8,687 nt of DNA from Lachnospiraceae bacterium (lineage in GTDB: Bacteria > Bacillota_A > Clostridia > Lachnospirales > Lachnospiraceae). Of this stretch, positions 1 through 6,683 are shown piece after piece (position 1 is the stretch's first letter; each line of letters opens with the position of its first letter). A model generated the notes under the pieces. It did no database searches. It saw nothing but the letters and a program-made list of their open reading frames with translations, and was not told where the DNA came from. The DNA lies in NCBI GenBank assembly GCA_017958245.1, contig JAGDDC010000025.1, positions 1 through 8,687 of the forward strand, given 5' to 3'. The position numbers were made by a program, and so were the translations under genes.

Positions 1-275
1 AAGAAATCCGTGTTGCTGTCATAGTTGGTGGGTGTTGCAACGATCACCAGGTCCGCCTCCGTGTAGGCCTTCCTCCCGTCCGTGGTCGCCGTAAGGTCGA
101 GCTCTTTCTCAGCGAGATACTTTTCTATGTACTCGTCCTTGATGGGCGACTTCCTTGCGTTTACAAGCTCCACCTTCTCGGGCACGATATCGACCGCTGT
201 CACCTTGTTGTGCTGTGCGAGCAGCACTGCAAGCGAAAGCCCCACATAGCCCGTTCCTGCTACCGCAATTTTCAT
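1..275 (-). CDS. ugd: UDP-glucose 6-dehydrogenase (nucleotide-sugar dehydrogenase), N-terminal part
   Basis: Only the first 91 codons are present; the gene runs off the left edge. The product starts [19 protein letters not shown], a Rossmann fold with the GxGxxG loop at Gly7, Gly9 and Gly12 and an acidic residue (Asp29) at the end of the second strand that should hold the NAD ribose. The later VATPTNYD stretch (residues 79-86) is typical of the UDP-glucose/GDP-mannose dehydrogenase N-terminal domain. Family members oxidise UDP-glucose to UDP-glucuronate in the cytoplasm with two NAD+, for capsule or exopolysaccharide precursors. The ATG start at 275 follows a GGAGG at 283-287 with a 7-base spacer. 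It lies 27 bases after the stop of the secreted repeat protein, with no terminator seen between them, so the two are probably co-transcribed. UDP-glucose is the likely substrate; a related nucleotide-sugar dehydrogenase cannot be excluded from the N-terminus alone. Confidence 0.9.
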   Translation of the reverse strand, partial: MKIAVAGTGYVGLSLAVLLAQHNKVTAVDIVPEKVELVNARKSPIKDEYIEKYLAEKELDLTATTDGRKAYTEADLVIVATPTNYDSNTDF

Positions 276-302
276 AACACTACCTCCGAAAGTCTAACCT
301 TC

Positions 303-3300
303 TCATTTCCCCGAGATATCCAGGCGGAACACGGGACGGACACCGTACCGGAAACCGTTCCCGTTGTTGGACCAGATCGAACCCTCATAGTTTATACAGG
401 ACCCGTAAGCAGTTGCCGGCCCGAGCGTTCTGAGCCACCACTCAGATATATCGCCGTCCTCATCCGTGCATATCCTTCCGATCTCTCTCTTGGATCTAGC
501 CGGGAAGAAGGTTTTCATCTCCTCGGCCGAGAGGATGTACAGCTTGTCTTTCGTCTCTTTGGTGCCCTTCTGATCGAGGCTCACCGCAGAGGTGAGGAGC
601 TTTGCCTGCTCTGCATCGGCAAATGCCGCATTCAGGAACTCCCCGTTGAGCCACTCCCTGAGACCGCAGTCTTCCCAGGTTACTGCGGATCCGTCCTTGT
701 TGTACTCATATTTGTCAACCAGATAACGGCTCACGAGGAGTGCTTCGCCCGACCTCCTGTCGTAATCGAGTATCTTCCACTCGATCCCGCTGCCGCCATA
801 CATACCCATCGTCACATAGAGCTCCCCGACGTCTTTCCTCGGGTCGTCCGTAGACAGATCATTTGCCTCGATAAGCTCGGAAGTGAGGTCTATCCGGATC
901 GCGGGGCGGATCCCGCGGGCGTAATTTACAGGCAAACCATCCGTTTCGAGATTGCAGTAGGTGTCCGCACAGGCTGCGAAGCATTTGCCGTAATCTTCGT
1001 CCTCAAGGTCTTCGTAATCCTCTTCGTCATAGTCCGAGAAATCGGTGGGCGCTCTTCCCGGAGACCTGAGCCACCAGCCCTCGACCGACCCGTCTGTGAA
1101 GCTTGCCAAGATCTCGGGGCGCTTCCCGCTCATGTTCGCGGGATAGAACCTGTCTGCCTCTTCCGCAGAGAGCAGGAAAACCTTGTCTTCGGTGTCAGGA
1201 CCGCCCTTTACGCCGTCCTTGCTGTCCCTTGTCTGCACCTTCGTAGTCTGAATGAGGTCACGTTCCCTCGTGTTAAATGCGCCGTTTAAGAACTCATCGT
1301 TGAGCCACTTTCTTATGTCGGAATCCGACCAGGTGACCGTCGTGTCCTTGCCGTTGAACTGTCTGCAGTCTATCAGGTACTTGCTCACGAGGAGAGCACT
1401 CTTTCTGTCTCTCGAGTACTCGAGTACCTCCCACTCGATTTCCTTCTTGTCCTTTGAGGCGGTGTATATAGTGTCGCCTTCTTTGTTCTCGCCGCTTGCA
1501 ACTGCCATATTCCAGCTTCCGAACTTGACGGTGCTCCTCGCATGGACCGCGTTGAAACCGAGGATCCCCTCGTCCGCGAGCGCCTTGAGCTCCGGATAGT
1601 TCTTTGCCACATAGTCTGCTTCGTCAAAGCCGCTTACGTTGATCTCCGTCGCTTTACTGTAGCCGCTCGTAAGCTGTGTCTCGCCGGTCTTTCTGAACGC
1701 CCTGAGGCTCACGGAATACTTTCCGGGAGCAATGTTCCTCAGCGTACAGCAGCGCTCCATGGTGCCGTCCTCGTCGATCTGCCCCGCAAGCACGGGTTCA
1801 GAGTCCGTTGCGCTCTTGAAGTAGATATAGTAGCCATCTGCATCCTCTGTCTTCTCCACCGCTATCTCGACGCCGGTCCTGTCCTTCGTCACCTTCACCG
1901 ATGCCTTGGGCACTGCGGGTTCTGTGAGCTTGGCCTTTGCGAGATCCGTGTAGATCGTGATCACAGGTCTTACGCCGTTCTTTTTGTTTGCCTCTCTTCT
2001 ATATACATAGCCGTCCGCACATACGACCTTCAGAGACTCATCATACTCGTTGTCGCGGAGCCAGTACTCGCCGCACTCGCCGTCCCTGTAGGCGCCGATC
2101 CGTTCCTGATCCGTCTTTAAGAATTCCTCCGTCTCGTCTTTGGAGAGGAGGTAGACGCTGTCCCTGGTGTCTGCCTTCGCGTTCTTTACCACGACCTGTT
2201 TGATCAGAGCCTTTTCCTTCGAGCTGAAACTGTTGTTAAAGAAAGTCCCGTTGAGCCATTTGCGGATAGAACTGTTCTTCCAGTTCGTGGCGCCCTTGCC
2301 CTTGTTGAACTTGCTCTTGCTGAGGATATACCTGCTCGCAAGGAGAGCTGTACCCTTGTTCTCGTCCGTTCCGATGATCTGCCACTCGATGGGCGCAGCT
2401 CCACCCTTCTTGCCTTCTTCGTCCTGTGCGTCGTAAGTGCCGAGAGTCACATAGACCGTGGCTTCACTTCCCTTTGACTTCCCTCCGATTGACAGGTTGT
2501 TCTTACTTATTATGTTGTCGGTAAGCTTGATCCAGAACATGGGACGCACGCTGCGGGACATATATATCGCGTCGCCGTCTCTGTACACTCCCGCCGAGTC
2601 AAGGGTCACGGCTTTGCCGCGGTTCTCACCGGGCGTGCGCAGCCAGAGGTCATCCGTCTTTCCGCTTGTCGTATAGAAGCCCAGCGCATCATACGACGAG
2701 TCGTTCTTGCCCGTCTGACCGTAGTATTTTTTGTACTCTTTCTCGGACATGATGAAGAGCTTGTCCTTTGTCTTGTTTCCGCCCTTCGTCTTATACCTGG
2801 TGTTTGCGGGGTTCGCTACCGCAGTCGTCTTGATCAGCGCCCTCTCAGCCTTGGTAAATGCTTTTTTAAAGAACGTCTCGTTCAGCCATTTGCGGAGAGA
2901 ACAGCTCTCCCAAGTAGCTTCTTTTGAGTTGTCCTCATACGCCCTGTGGCCGACGATGTACCTGCTGATCACCAGAGCGCTCTTTTTGTCGGCGGAATAC
3001 TTCAGGACCTCCCACTCGATGTCCTGCTTCTCCCCGCTTCCGTAGAAGTGGACGGGCAGTTCCCACTTGCCGAGTTTTATGATATCCCTGTATTCGACTT
3101 TGGCGCCTACCATCCCCTCGTCAGCCAGATCCGCAAATGAGGGATATTCGGCTTTCAAAAGCTCCTCCTCCTCGGTCAGCGCTTTCGATGCTTTAACGGT
3201 GTTTTCTGCTGTCGCAGCTTTCGCGCCGCCCGCACGGATGCCCGTGACAAGGCCCATGACCAACCCAAGTGTCAGCATGATTGCTATGAGTTTTCTGTGT

Positions 3301-3308
3301 TTTTGCAT
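303..3308 (-). CDS. Secreted repeat protein with four DUF6273-like domains and a central Fn3-like domain
   Basis: Product of 1001 residues. Residues 1-31 are a signal peptide: basic MQKHRK, hydrophobic core, then AKA (29-31) as a likely signal peptidase I site. Four divergent copies of one domain lie at about 75-262, 285-453, 595-808 and 829-997. Each has a WEVL/WKIL strand, SALLVSRYLV, a TW..C.LRKWLN..F motif, a K.F.LS.EE motif, a (W)WLR motif and a closing GVRPVFRLD-type motif, which is how I recognise DUF6273. A fibronectin-III-like region lies at about 464-559. There is no sorting motif or C-terminal membrane anchor, so release or non-covalent wall attachment is likely. The function is unknown; the WWLR plus RPVFRLD pattern recalls C-type-lectin/formylglycine-enzyme-like folds, which is only inference. 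The ATG at 3308 has GGAGGG at 3315-3320 six bases upstream, behind a clear promoter. An upstream in-frame ATG at 3365 would bury the signal peptide and has no ribosome site. ugd follows closely. Confidence 0.88.
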   Translation of the reverse strand: MQKHRKLIAIMLTLGLVMGLVTGIRAGGAKAATAENTVKASKALTEEEELLKAEYPSFADLADEGMVGAKVEYRDIIKLGKWELPVHFYGSGEKQDIEWEVLKYSADKKSALVISRYIVGHRAYEDNSKEATWESCSLRKWLNETFFKKAFTKAERALIKTTAVANPANTRYKTKGGNKTKDKLFIMSEKEYKKYYGQTGKNDSSYDALGFYTTSGKTDDLWLRTPGENRGKAVTLDSAGVYRDGDAIYMSRSVRPMFWIKLTDNIISKNNLSIGGKSKGSEATVYVTLGTYDAQDEEGKKGGAAPIEWQIIGTDENKGTALLASRYILSKSKFNKGKGATNWKNSSIRKWLNGTFFNNSFSSKEKALIKQVVVKNAKADTRDSVYLLSKDETEEFLKTDQERIGAYRDGECGEYWLRDNEYDESLKVVCADGYVYRREANKKNGVRPVITIYTDLAKAKLTEPAVPKASVKVTKDRTGVEIAVEKTEDADGYYIYFKSATDSEPVLAGQIDEDGTMERCCTLRNIAPGKYSVSLRAFRKTGETQLTSGYSKATEINVSGFDEADYVAKNYPELKALADEGILGFNAVHARSTVKFGSWNMAVASGENKEGDTIYTASKDKKEIEWEVLEYSRDRKSALLVSKYLIDCRQFNGKDTTVTWSDSDIRKWLNDEFLNGAFNTRERDLIQTTKVQTRDSKDGVKGGPDTEDKVFLLSAEEADRFYPANMSGKRPEILASFTDGSVEGWWLRSPGRAPTDFSDYDEEDYEDLEDEDYGKCFAACADTYCNLETDGLPVNYARGIRPAIRIDLTSELIEANDLSTDDPRKDVGELYVTMGMYGGSGIEWKILDYDRRSGEALLVSRYLVDKYEYNKDGSAVTWEDCGLREWLNGEFLNAAFADAEQAKLLTSAVSLDQKGTKETKDKLYILSAEEMKTFFPARSKREIGRICTDEDGDISEWWLRTLGPATAYGSCINYEGSIWSNNGNGFRYGVRPVFRLDISGK

Positions 3309-3439
3309 ATAAATCCCTCCTGCAGGCCCTGTCCGGTGAGCCCGATATCGCACTCCGCGTGTCACAGGGGACTGCGACAGTGTTAACCCCTCTCGTTTCC
3401 CGAGTAAACAACAACCGGAGAGTCGCCCCTCCGGTTGAC
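3309..3439 (-). promoter_or_regulatory. Structured 5' leader (about 130 nt) of the DUF6273-protein mRNA
   Basis: This stretch lies between the predicted transcription start (about 3439) and the ATG at 3308. Going downstream it holds a perfect 8-bp hairpin (3413-3436), a second hairpin at 3367-3390 (GGGG/CCCC plus ACUG-UCG-CAGU, with a five-base bulge), and a third possible element closed by CCUGU/ACAGG just before the ribosome site. I do not recognise a known riboswitch: the c-di-GMP, glycine and ydaO signature motifs are not apparent. It may be a cis-regulatory or mRNA-stabilising leader. It holds no credible gene. Confidence 0.45.
3413..3436 (-). terminator. Hairpin: candidate terminator of the regulator operon, or 5'-terminal stem-loop
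   Basis: The arms AACCGGAG (3413-3420 on the plus strand) and CTCCGGTT (3429-3436) are perfectly complementary around an 8-base loop. Read on the minus strand the stem is followed by GTTGTTTAC, a weak T-rich tract. It lies 44 bases after the response-regulator stop and could end that operon. It also starts only about 3 bases after the predicted start of the next transcript, so it could be a protective 5' stem-loop or an attenuator. The structure is clear; its role is not. Confidence 0.5.
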
Positions 3440-3445
3440 ATTACC

Positions 3446-3474
3446 ATTATATTGATTTTTCGCTCATATTTCAA
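3446..3474 (-). promoter_or_regulatory. Sigma-A-type promoter for the DUF6273 protein and ugd
   Basis: On the minus strand TTGAAA (3469-3474) and TATAAT (3446-3451) are separated by exactly 17 bases: five of six and six of six matches to consensus. The -35 box begins five bases after the stop codon of the response regulator, so the downstream genes have their own housekeeping promoter. The predicted start is near 3439. Confidence 0.85.
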
Positions 3475-3479
3475 CCTGC

Positions 3480-4181
3480 TCACTCGCTCTTGAGCATCCT
3501 GTAGCCAATGCCTACATGCGTTTGGATCAGCTCCTGTGAACCGGGAGCCGATTCCAGTTTCTTGCGGAGCGTCACCATGAAGACGCGGAGTGAGGCTATG
3601 TCGTTGTCCCAGCTCCTCCCCCAGATGTTCTGGGTGATGTAGGTGTGCGTCAGTACCTTGCCCGTGTTCTTTGCAAGAAGGCAGAGCAGCTTGAACTCTA
3701 TGGGCGTGAGCTTGAGCTCCGCGCCGTTTAGAAAAGCGCAGCCCGCGGGGAAATCGATCTTCAGATTCCCGTTTATGTATATCCTCTTGTCTTCGCCTTC
3801 GTCGGTCCTCATCATGAGGAGACGCCTGATCGTCACGCGCAGCCTCGCAAGCAGTTCTTCCACGGAGAAGGGCTTGGTGAGGTAGTCGTCGGCTCCCGCA
3901 TCGAGCGCCTTGATCTTGTCCTCGTCCTCGCTCCTCGCACTGATCACTATGATAGGCATGTTTGACCAGGTCCTGATCCTCCTTATCACCTCGACTCCGT
4001 CCATGTCGGGAAGTCCGAGATCGAGGAAGACCACGTCCGGGTTGTGCGACGAGGCAAGCATGATGGCCTCGTTACCCGTCGGTGCTGTCAGGTATTTGTA
4101 ATCGTGCGTCTTCAGTGTCGTACTCATGAGATTGCGCACGGGTGCGTCGTCCTCGACGACGAGGATGATCGGTTTATTCAT
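3480..4181 (-). CDS. kdpE: KdpE-like OmpR-family response regulator
   Basis: Product of 233 residues, the usual length. The receiver domain (about 4-120) has the acidic pair Asp11/Asp12, the phosphoacceptor Asp54 in FLDLGLPD, Ser81 at the conserved Thr/Ser position and Lys103 before Pro104. The C-terminal winged-helix DNA-binding domain (about 130-231) has TPIEFKLLCLLAKN, a recognition region around DIASLRVFMVTLRKKLE, and a terminal VGIGYRM. The LRVFM..LR.KLE pattern is characteristic of KdpE rather than PhoP or OmpR. Its ATG overlaps the end of the kinase gene by 8 bases, with GGAGGAGG about 9 bases upstream, so the pair is translationally coupled. KdpE normally activates kdpFABC, but no kdp transporter genes are seen here; the ktrB-ktrA transporter of the same cluster is the likely target. 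The TTAACA repeats before ktrB are candidate binding sites. Confidence 0.9.
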   Translation of the reverse strand: MNKPIILVVEDDAPVRNLMSTTLKTHDYKYLTAPTGNEAIMLASSHNPDVVFLDLGLPDMDGVEVIRRIRTWSNMPIIVISARSEDEDKIKALDAGADDYLTKPFSVEELLARLRVTIRRLLMMRTDEGEDKRIYINGNLKIDFPAGCAFLNGAELKLTPIEFKLLCLLAKNTGKVLTHTYITQNIWGRSWDNDIASLRVFMVTLRKKLESAPGSQELIQTHVGIGYRMLKSE

Positions 4182-5751
4182 TGATCGTGACCTCCTCCTC
4201 CGGCAGTGAGAAAGTGAACCTGCAGCCGGCAGGTTTGTTGTCCGTGAGTGTTATGGAACCGCCGTGAGCCTCCACTATGGACTTGCACAGGGTGAGCCCG
4301 AGCCCGATACCGCGTCTGCCGTCCGGCACATCATTTCTCCCTGTATAGAACATCTCGAAGATATGCGGCTTCATGGCGTCGGGTATACCCGGTCCGTTGT
4401 CAGTCACGTGGACGTAGATGCAATTGTCTGCGCGCTCGCAGCTTATCGTGATATCGGAACCCTTCTGAGTGTTCTTGACCGCGTTGTTGACCAGATTGAT
4501 CAGCACCTGTATGACAAGACGCGCGTCGATCCTCGCTATCAGCACGTCGTCGCAGGGCTTCACGCTGATGTTGTGCTGCGAAGCGTTCTTGTCGATGTGG
4601 CGCAGAGCCTCCTCGATCACGTCATTTACGATCTCCACGGAGGGATGAAGCTCCATTTGCCCGTTCTCGATCCTTGAGATCGACAGGAGGTTCTCGACCA
4701 GGTCGATCAGCCACTCCGAGTCGTCGTATATGTCGGTGAATATCTGCCTGAGCGTCTCCCCGTCCATCTGCTCGTAGTGGGAAGCGAGGTTGCTCGCGTT
4801 CCCGAGTATCGAGGTGAGCGGAGTACGTATGTCGTGGGAGATCGAACGCAGCAGGTTTGACCTGAGCTGTTCGTTTCTGACGGCGATCGCCGCCTGCTCT
4901 TTCTCCGCAGCGTTCCTGAGGCCCTCGAGCGCCAGGGCGCACTCGCCTATGATCGATGTGAACACGCTGTATTCAAAGGCTTCCAGCTTCTCGCCGTTTA
5001 AGCTGATCGCGATCACGCCGTAGCAGTACTCGTTGATGCTGATGGGATAGTACAGCGAGGAGGCGTCCGCAAACCGCTCGGTGTACGCGCCCGCAGGCGA
5101 TTTGTTCGAGAACACCCACTTTGCGATCTCATCCCCGTTCGCATCCTGGCCGATACCCTTGGGACGTCCCTGGGGGAGCATCTCCCCGTCTTTTTCTCCC
5201 CCCGCAAATGATTCAAGCCCGTCCCCGTCCTTTGACATATAGAAGACCGCCACGACGCGCTCTAAAAGCTTCTTTACCTGTCCCTCGGTGATCGAGAGGA
5301 CGTCGTCCGCGTTCTCCGCCTTCTGAAGCAGCTGGTTGGTGTCGAAGAGGACCTTCGCGCGAAATGCCTCACGCGAGGATTGTCTCGCGTTGATCTTCAG
5401 TCTGTTCGCAAGAGTGCCCGTGATCAGCGAGGATATGAGCATGATCACGAAAGTCACCGCATACTCGGGCTTGTAGGTGTGGAAGCTGAGCTTCGGCTCG
5501 ATGAAGAACCAGTTGAACAGCAGAACGCTCGCAAGAGAGCTCACTATCCCGTAGATCGGACTCACGGTGAGCACCGCGATGATCAGAACTCCCAGGATGA
5601 AGACCGTGATGATGTTTGACTCCGAGAAGTCAAAGAGCGTGAAGAGAAGACCCACCCCCGTCGAGGAAGCGAGCAGCAGCAAGGTGATGAGGGAGTCCCT
5701 CAAAGTCGGTCTGATGAGTATGCGTTCGCCGTTTTCCAAAGATTTTTCCAC
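4174..5751 (-). CDS. kdpD: KdpD-like sensor histidine kinase lacking the N-terminal KdpD/USP domains
   Basis: Product of 525 residues with GTG start. Four membrane helices (about 19-39, 46-64, 66-83 and 97-115) with the KdpD landmark FNWFFIEPKLSFHTY (79-93) form the DUF4118 module. A GAF-like region (about 135-275) follows, then the HisKA H-box SISHDIRTPLTSILGN with His306, the N-box around Asn423, the G1 box DNGPGIP (451-457) and the G2 box GIGLGL (481-486). Full KdpD proteins have near 900 residues and begin with a cytoplasmic ATP-binding domain and a universal-stress-protein domain; both are absent, so sensing must use the membrane/GAF part or a partner. The GTG at 5751 is preferred because AAGGGG at 5760-5765 lies 8 bases upstream. 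The open frame begins at another GTG (5760) that overlaps this ribosome site. The gene overlaps the regulator gene by 8 bases and follows the small membrane protein gene. Confidence 0.9.
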   Translation of the reverse strand: MEKSLENGERILIRPTLRDSLITLLLLASSTGVGLLFTLFDFSESNIITVFILGVLIIAVLTVSPIYGIVSSLASVLLFNWFFIEPKLSFHTYKPEYAVTFVIMLISSLITGTLANRLKINARQSSREAFRAKVLFDTNQLLQKAENADDVLSITEGQVKKLLERVVAVFYMSKDGDGLESFAGGEKDGEMLPQGRPKGIGQDANGDEIAKWVFSNKSPAGAYTERFADASSLYYPISINEYCYGVIAISLNGEKLEAFEYSVFTSIIGECALALEGLRNAAEKEQAAIAVRNEQLRSNLLRSISHDIRTPLTSILGNASNLASHYEQMDGETLRQIFTDIYDDSEWLIDLVENLLSISRIENGQMELHPSVEIVNDVIEEALRHIDKNASQHNISVKPCDDVLIARIDARLVIQVLINLVNNAVKNTQKGSDITISCERADNCIYVHVTDNGPGIPDAMKPHIFEMFYTGRNDVPDGRRGIGLGLTLCKSIVEAHGGSITLTDNKPAGCRFTFSLPEEEVTINE

Positions 5752-5759
5752 GCTTTTCA

Positions 5760-5765
5760 CCCCTT
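5760..5765 (-). promoter_or_regulatory. Shine-Dalgarno site that decides the kdpD start
   Basis: AAGGGG, within AAGGGGTG on the minus strand, lies 8 bases before the GTG at 5751. It overlaps the upstream candidate GTG at 5758-5760, which would then have no usable spacer. An in-frame TAA at 5764-5766 excludes any earlier start. Confidence 0.6.
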
Positions 5766-5779
5766 AGCAAAAGACATTC

Positions 5780-5806
5780 GGCAGGATATACGGACCATAT
5801 TTTGCC
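5780..5806. promoter_or_regulatory. Operator-like interrupted palindrome in the kdpD leader
   Basis: The pattern GGCA-2-ATAT-7-ATAT-2-TGCC is symmetric about base 5793 and sits at the predicted start of the kdpD transcript, just after the -10 box at 5811-5816. The dyad matches at eight positions per half. It could be a repressor operator or a weak RNA hairpin; the sequence cannot distinguish these, and chance is possible. Confidence 0.35.
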
Positions 5807-5810
5807 AGTA

Positions 5811-5839
5811 ATTATACTATATGCGGAGGTCTTTTTCCA
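5811..5839 (-). promoter_or_regulatory. Internal promoter for kdpD-kdpE
   Basis: A perfect TATAAT (5811-5816, minus strand) stands 17 bases from TGGAAA (5834-5839), which matches four of six -35 bases. The -10 box overlaps the stop codon of the small membrane protein gene. The sensor-regulator pair can therefore probably be expressed at a basal level apart from ktrB-ktrA. Confidence 0.6.
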
Positions 5840-5991
5840 CCATCCTCCCCTTCACTTTCGGGCTGCTCCTCCGGGCGCTCTTCCTCGGGAAGGATAGGGT
5901 TCTCATCATATTTTTTTCCAAAATGAACTATCGCCAGATAACCGAACGCGAAAAACGCGATCATCGCCAACGACAGGATCAAATCTTGCAC
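5812..5991 (-). CDS. Small single-pass membrane protein with acidic tail, in the Ktr/Kdp cluster
   Basis: A 59-residue product with GTG start. Residues 1-24 (MQDLILSLAMIAFFAFGYLA and the next four) form one hydrophobic helix. Then come a basic GKK (25-27) and a tail rich in Glu and Pro (EEERPEEQPESEGED at 36-50) ending RPPHIV. The positive-inside rule suggests an outside N-terminus and a cytoplasmic tail. A strong GGGGGAGG (6001-6008) precedes the GTG by 9 bases, and the spacing to ktrA (26 bases) is typical of an operon. I do not recognise a family. By position and size it resembles KdpF, the tiny stabilising subunit of the KdpFABC pump, so an accessory subunit of KtrB or a link to the adjacent kinase is possible; this is inference. 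Gene callers may miss it because it is short and lacks an ATG at its start. Coding support rests on the ribosome site, the clean hydrophobic-then-charged composition and the context. Confidence 0.75.
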   Translation of the reverse strand: MQDLILSLAMIAFFAFGYLAIVHFGKKYDENPILPEEERPEEQPESEGEDGGKRPPHIV

Positions 5992-6000
5992 TTAAACCAT

Positions 6001-6008
6001 CCTCCCCC
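6001..6008 (-). promoter_or_regulatory. Strong Shine-Dalgarno site that fixes the small gene's GTG start
   Basis: GGGGGAGG is directly followed by ATG-GTT-TAA and then by the GTG start at 5991. The ATG touches the site with no spacer and meets a stop after two codons, so the GTG at 9 bases is the usable start. Confidence 0.7.
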
Positions 6009-6017
6009 GTGAAACGA

Positions 6018-6665
6018 TCAGATCTTGAAGCACTTCTGCATAGCCTTGTGGTCCCCGAGCACGAGCATGGTCATGTTCTCGTCCAGTATCGTCTCGGAGG
6101 TGACGGAGAGCTGCATCTTCCCGTCCTTCTTCACCGCCATGATGCTGATCCCATAGTGTTTTCTTATATCGATCCTGCCGACGGACTTGCCGATCCAGTC
6201 CTTCGGCACGGAAACCTCATATATGGCGTGATCCTCGTCAAGGCTGATATAATCAAGGATGTGGTTTGATGTGTAGCGGATGGCAGCCCACTTTGCGATC
6301 TGCTTCTCCGGGTTGATCACCTCATCCGCGCCGTTCCTGAGCAGAAACTTCTCTTGTATCACTCTGTCCGCGCGTGATACGACGAATTTCCCTCCGAGCT
6401 CCTTGAGCAGCGACGTGGTCTCGAGCGAGCTCTGGAAATCACTCCCTATCGTCACTATGCATACATCAAAATTGTTGATGCCGAGCGACTTCAAAAACAC
6501 CTCATTTGTGCTGTCGCCTATCTGTGCATCGGTGACTATCGGGAGCACGGCGTTGATCCTGGTCTCGTCGCGGTCCACAGCGAGGACCTGATGCCCCAGG
6601 TCATGCAGCTGCTTCGCTATCATGCTTCCAAAATGATTAACTCCTATAAGCAATATGGATTTCAT
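6018..6665 (-). CDS. ktrA: KtrA-type RCK gating subunit of the K+ transporter
   Basis: Product of 215 residues, normal for KtrA/KtrC. An RCK_N (TrkA_N) Rossmann domain covers about 1-130 and an RCK_C (TrkA_C) domain about 135-215. KtrA forms a cytoplasmic octameric ring under a KtrB dimer. Known members open the channel with ATP, close it with ADP, and in Gram-positives are inhibited by c-di-AMP bound to RCK_C. Asp31 is the acidic residue expected to bind the ribose. The loop is GVNHFG (8-13) where Bacillus KtrA has GLGRFG, so the second glycine and the arginine are replaced by Asn and His. The ATG start has AAAGGAG 5 bases upstream. The gene follows ktrB by 44 bases and precedes the small membrane protein gene by 26 bases, so all are probably co-transcribed. 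The family is certain; the ligand response is not. Confidence 0.93.
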   Translation of the reverse strand: MKSILLIGVNHFGSMIAKQLHDLGHQVLAVDRDETRINAVLPIVTDAQIGDSTNEVFLKSLGINNFDVCIVTIGSDFQSSLETTSLLKELGGKFVVSRADRVIQEKFLLRNGADEVINPEKQIAKWAAIRYTSNHILDYISLDEDHAIYEVSVPKDWIGKSVGRIDIRKHYGISIMAVKKDGKMQLSVTSETILDENMTMLVLGDHKAMQKCFKI

Positions 6666-6683
6666 AGCATCTCCTTTGTCGGG

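Noticed and set aside
210..1289. 359-codon plus-strand open frame, and other long plus-strand frames up to 3312
   Set aside because: They are antisense to the DUF6273 gene, whose signal peptide, repeats and ribosome site are clear. Their products are rich in Arg/Pro/Ser, lack motifs and have no ribosome sites.
3309..3365. Upstream in-frame start for the DUF6273 gene at 3365
   Set aside because: It would put 19 mostly basic residues before the signal peptide, lacks a ribosome site and lies in the structured leader; the ATG at 3308 has GGAGGG at six bases.
3309..3439. Known riboswitch (c-di-GMP-I, glycine or ydaO c-di-AMP class)
   Set aside because: A few short resemblances (GGACAGGG, GGGGUUAA) occur, but the ordered conserved cores are not present by eye.
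4622..4942. Alternative-frame minus-strand ORF inside kdpD
   Set aside because: It overlaps the H-box-containing frame, which is strongly conserved; its product is Arg-rich with no motif.
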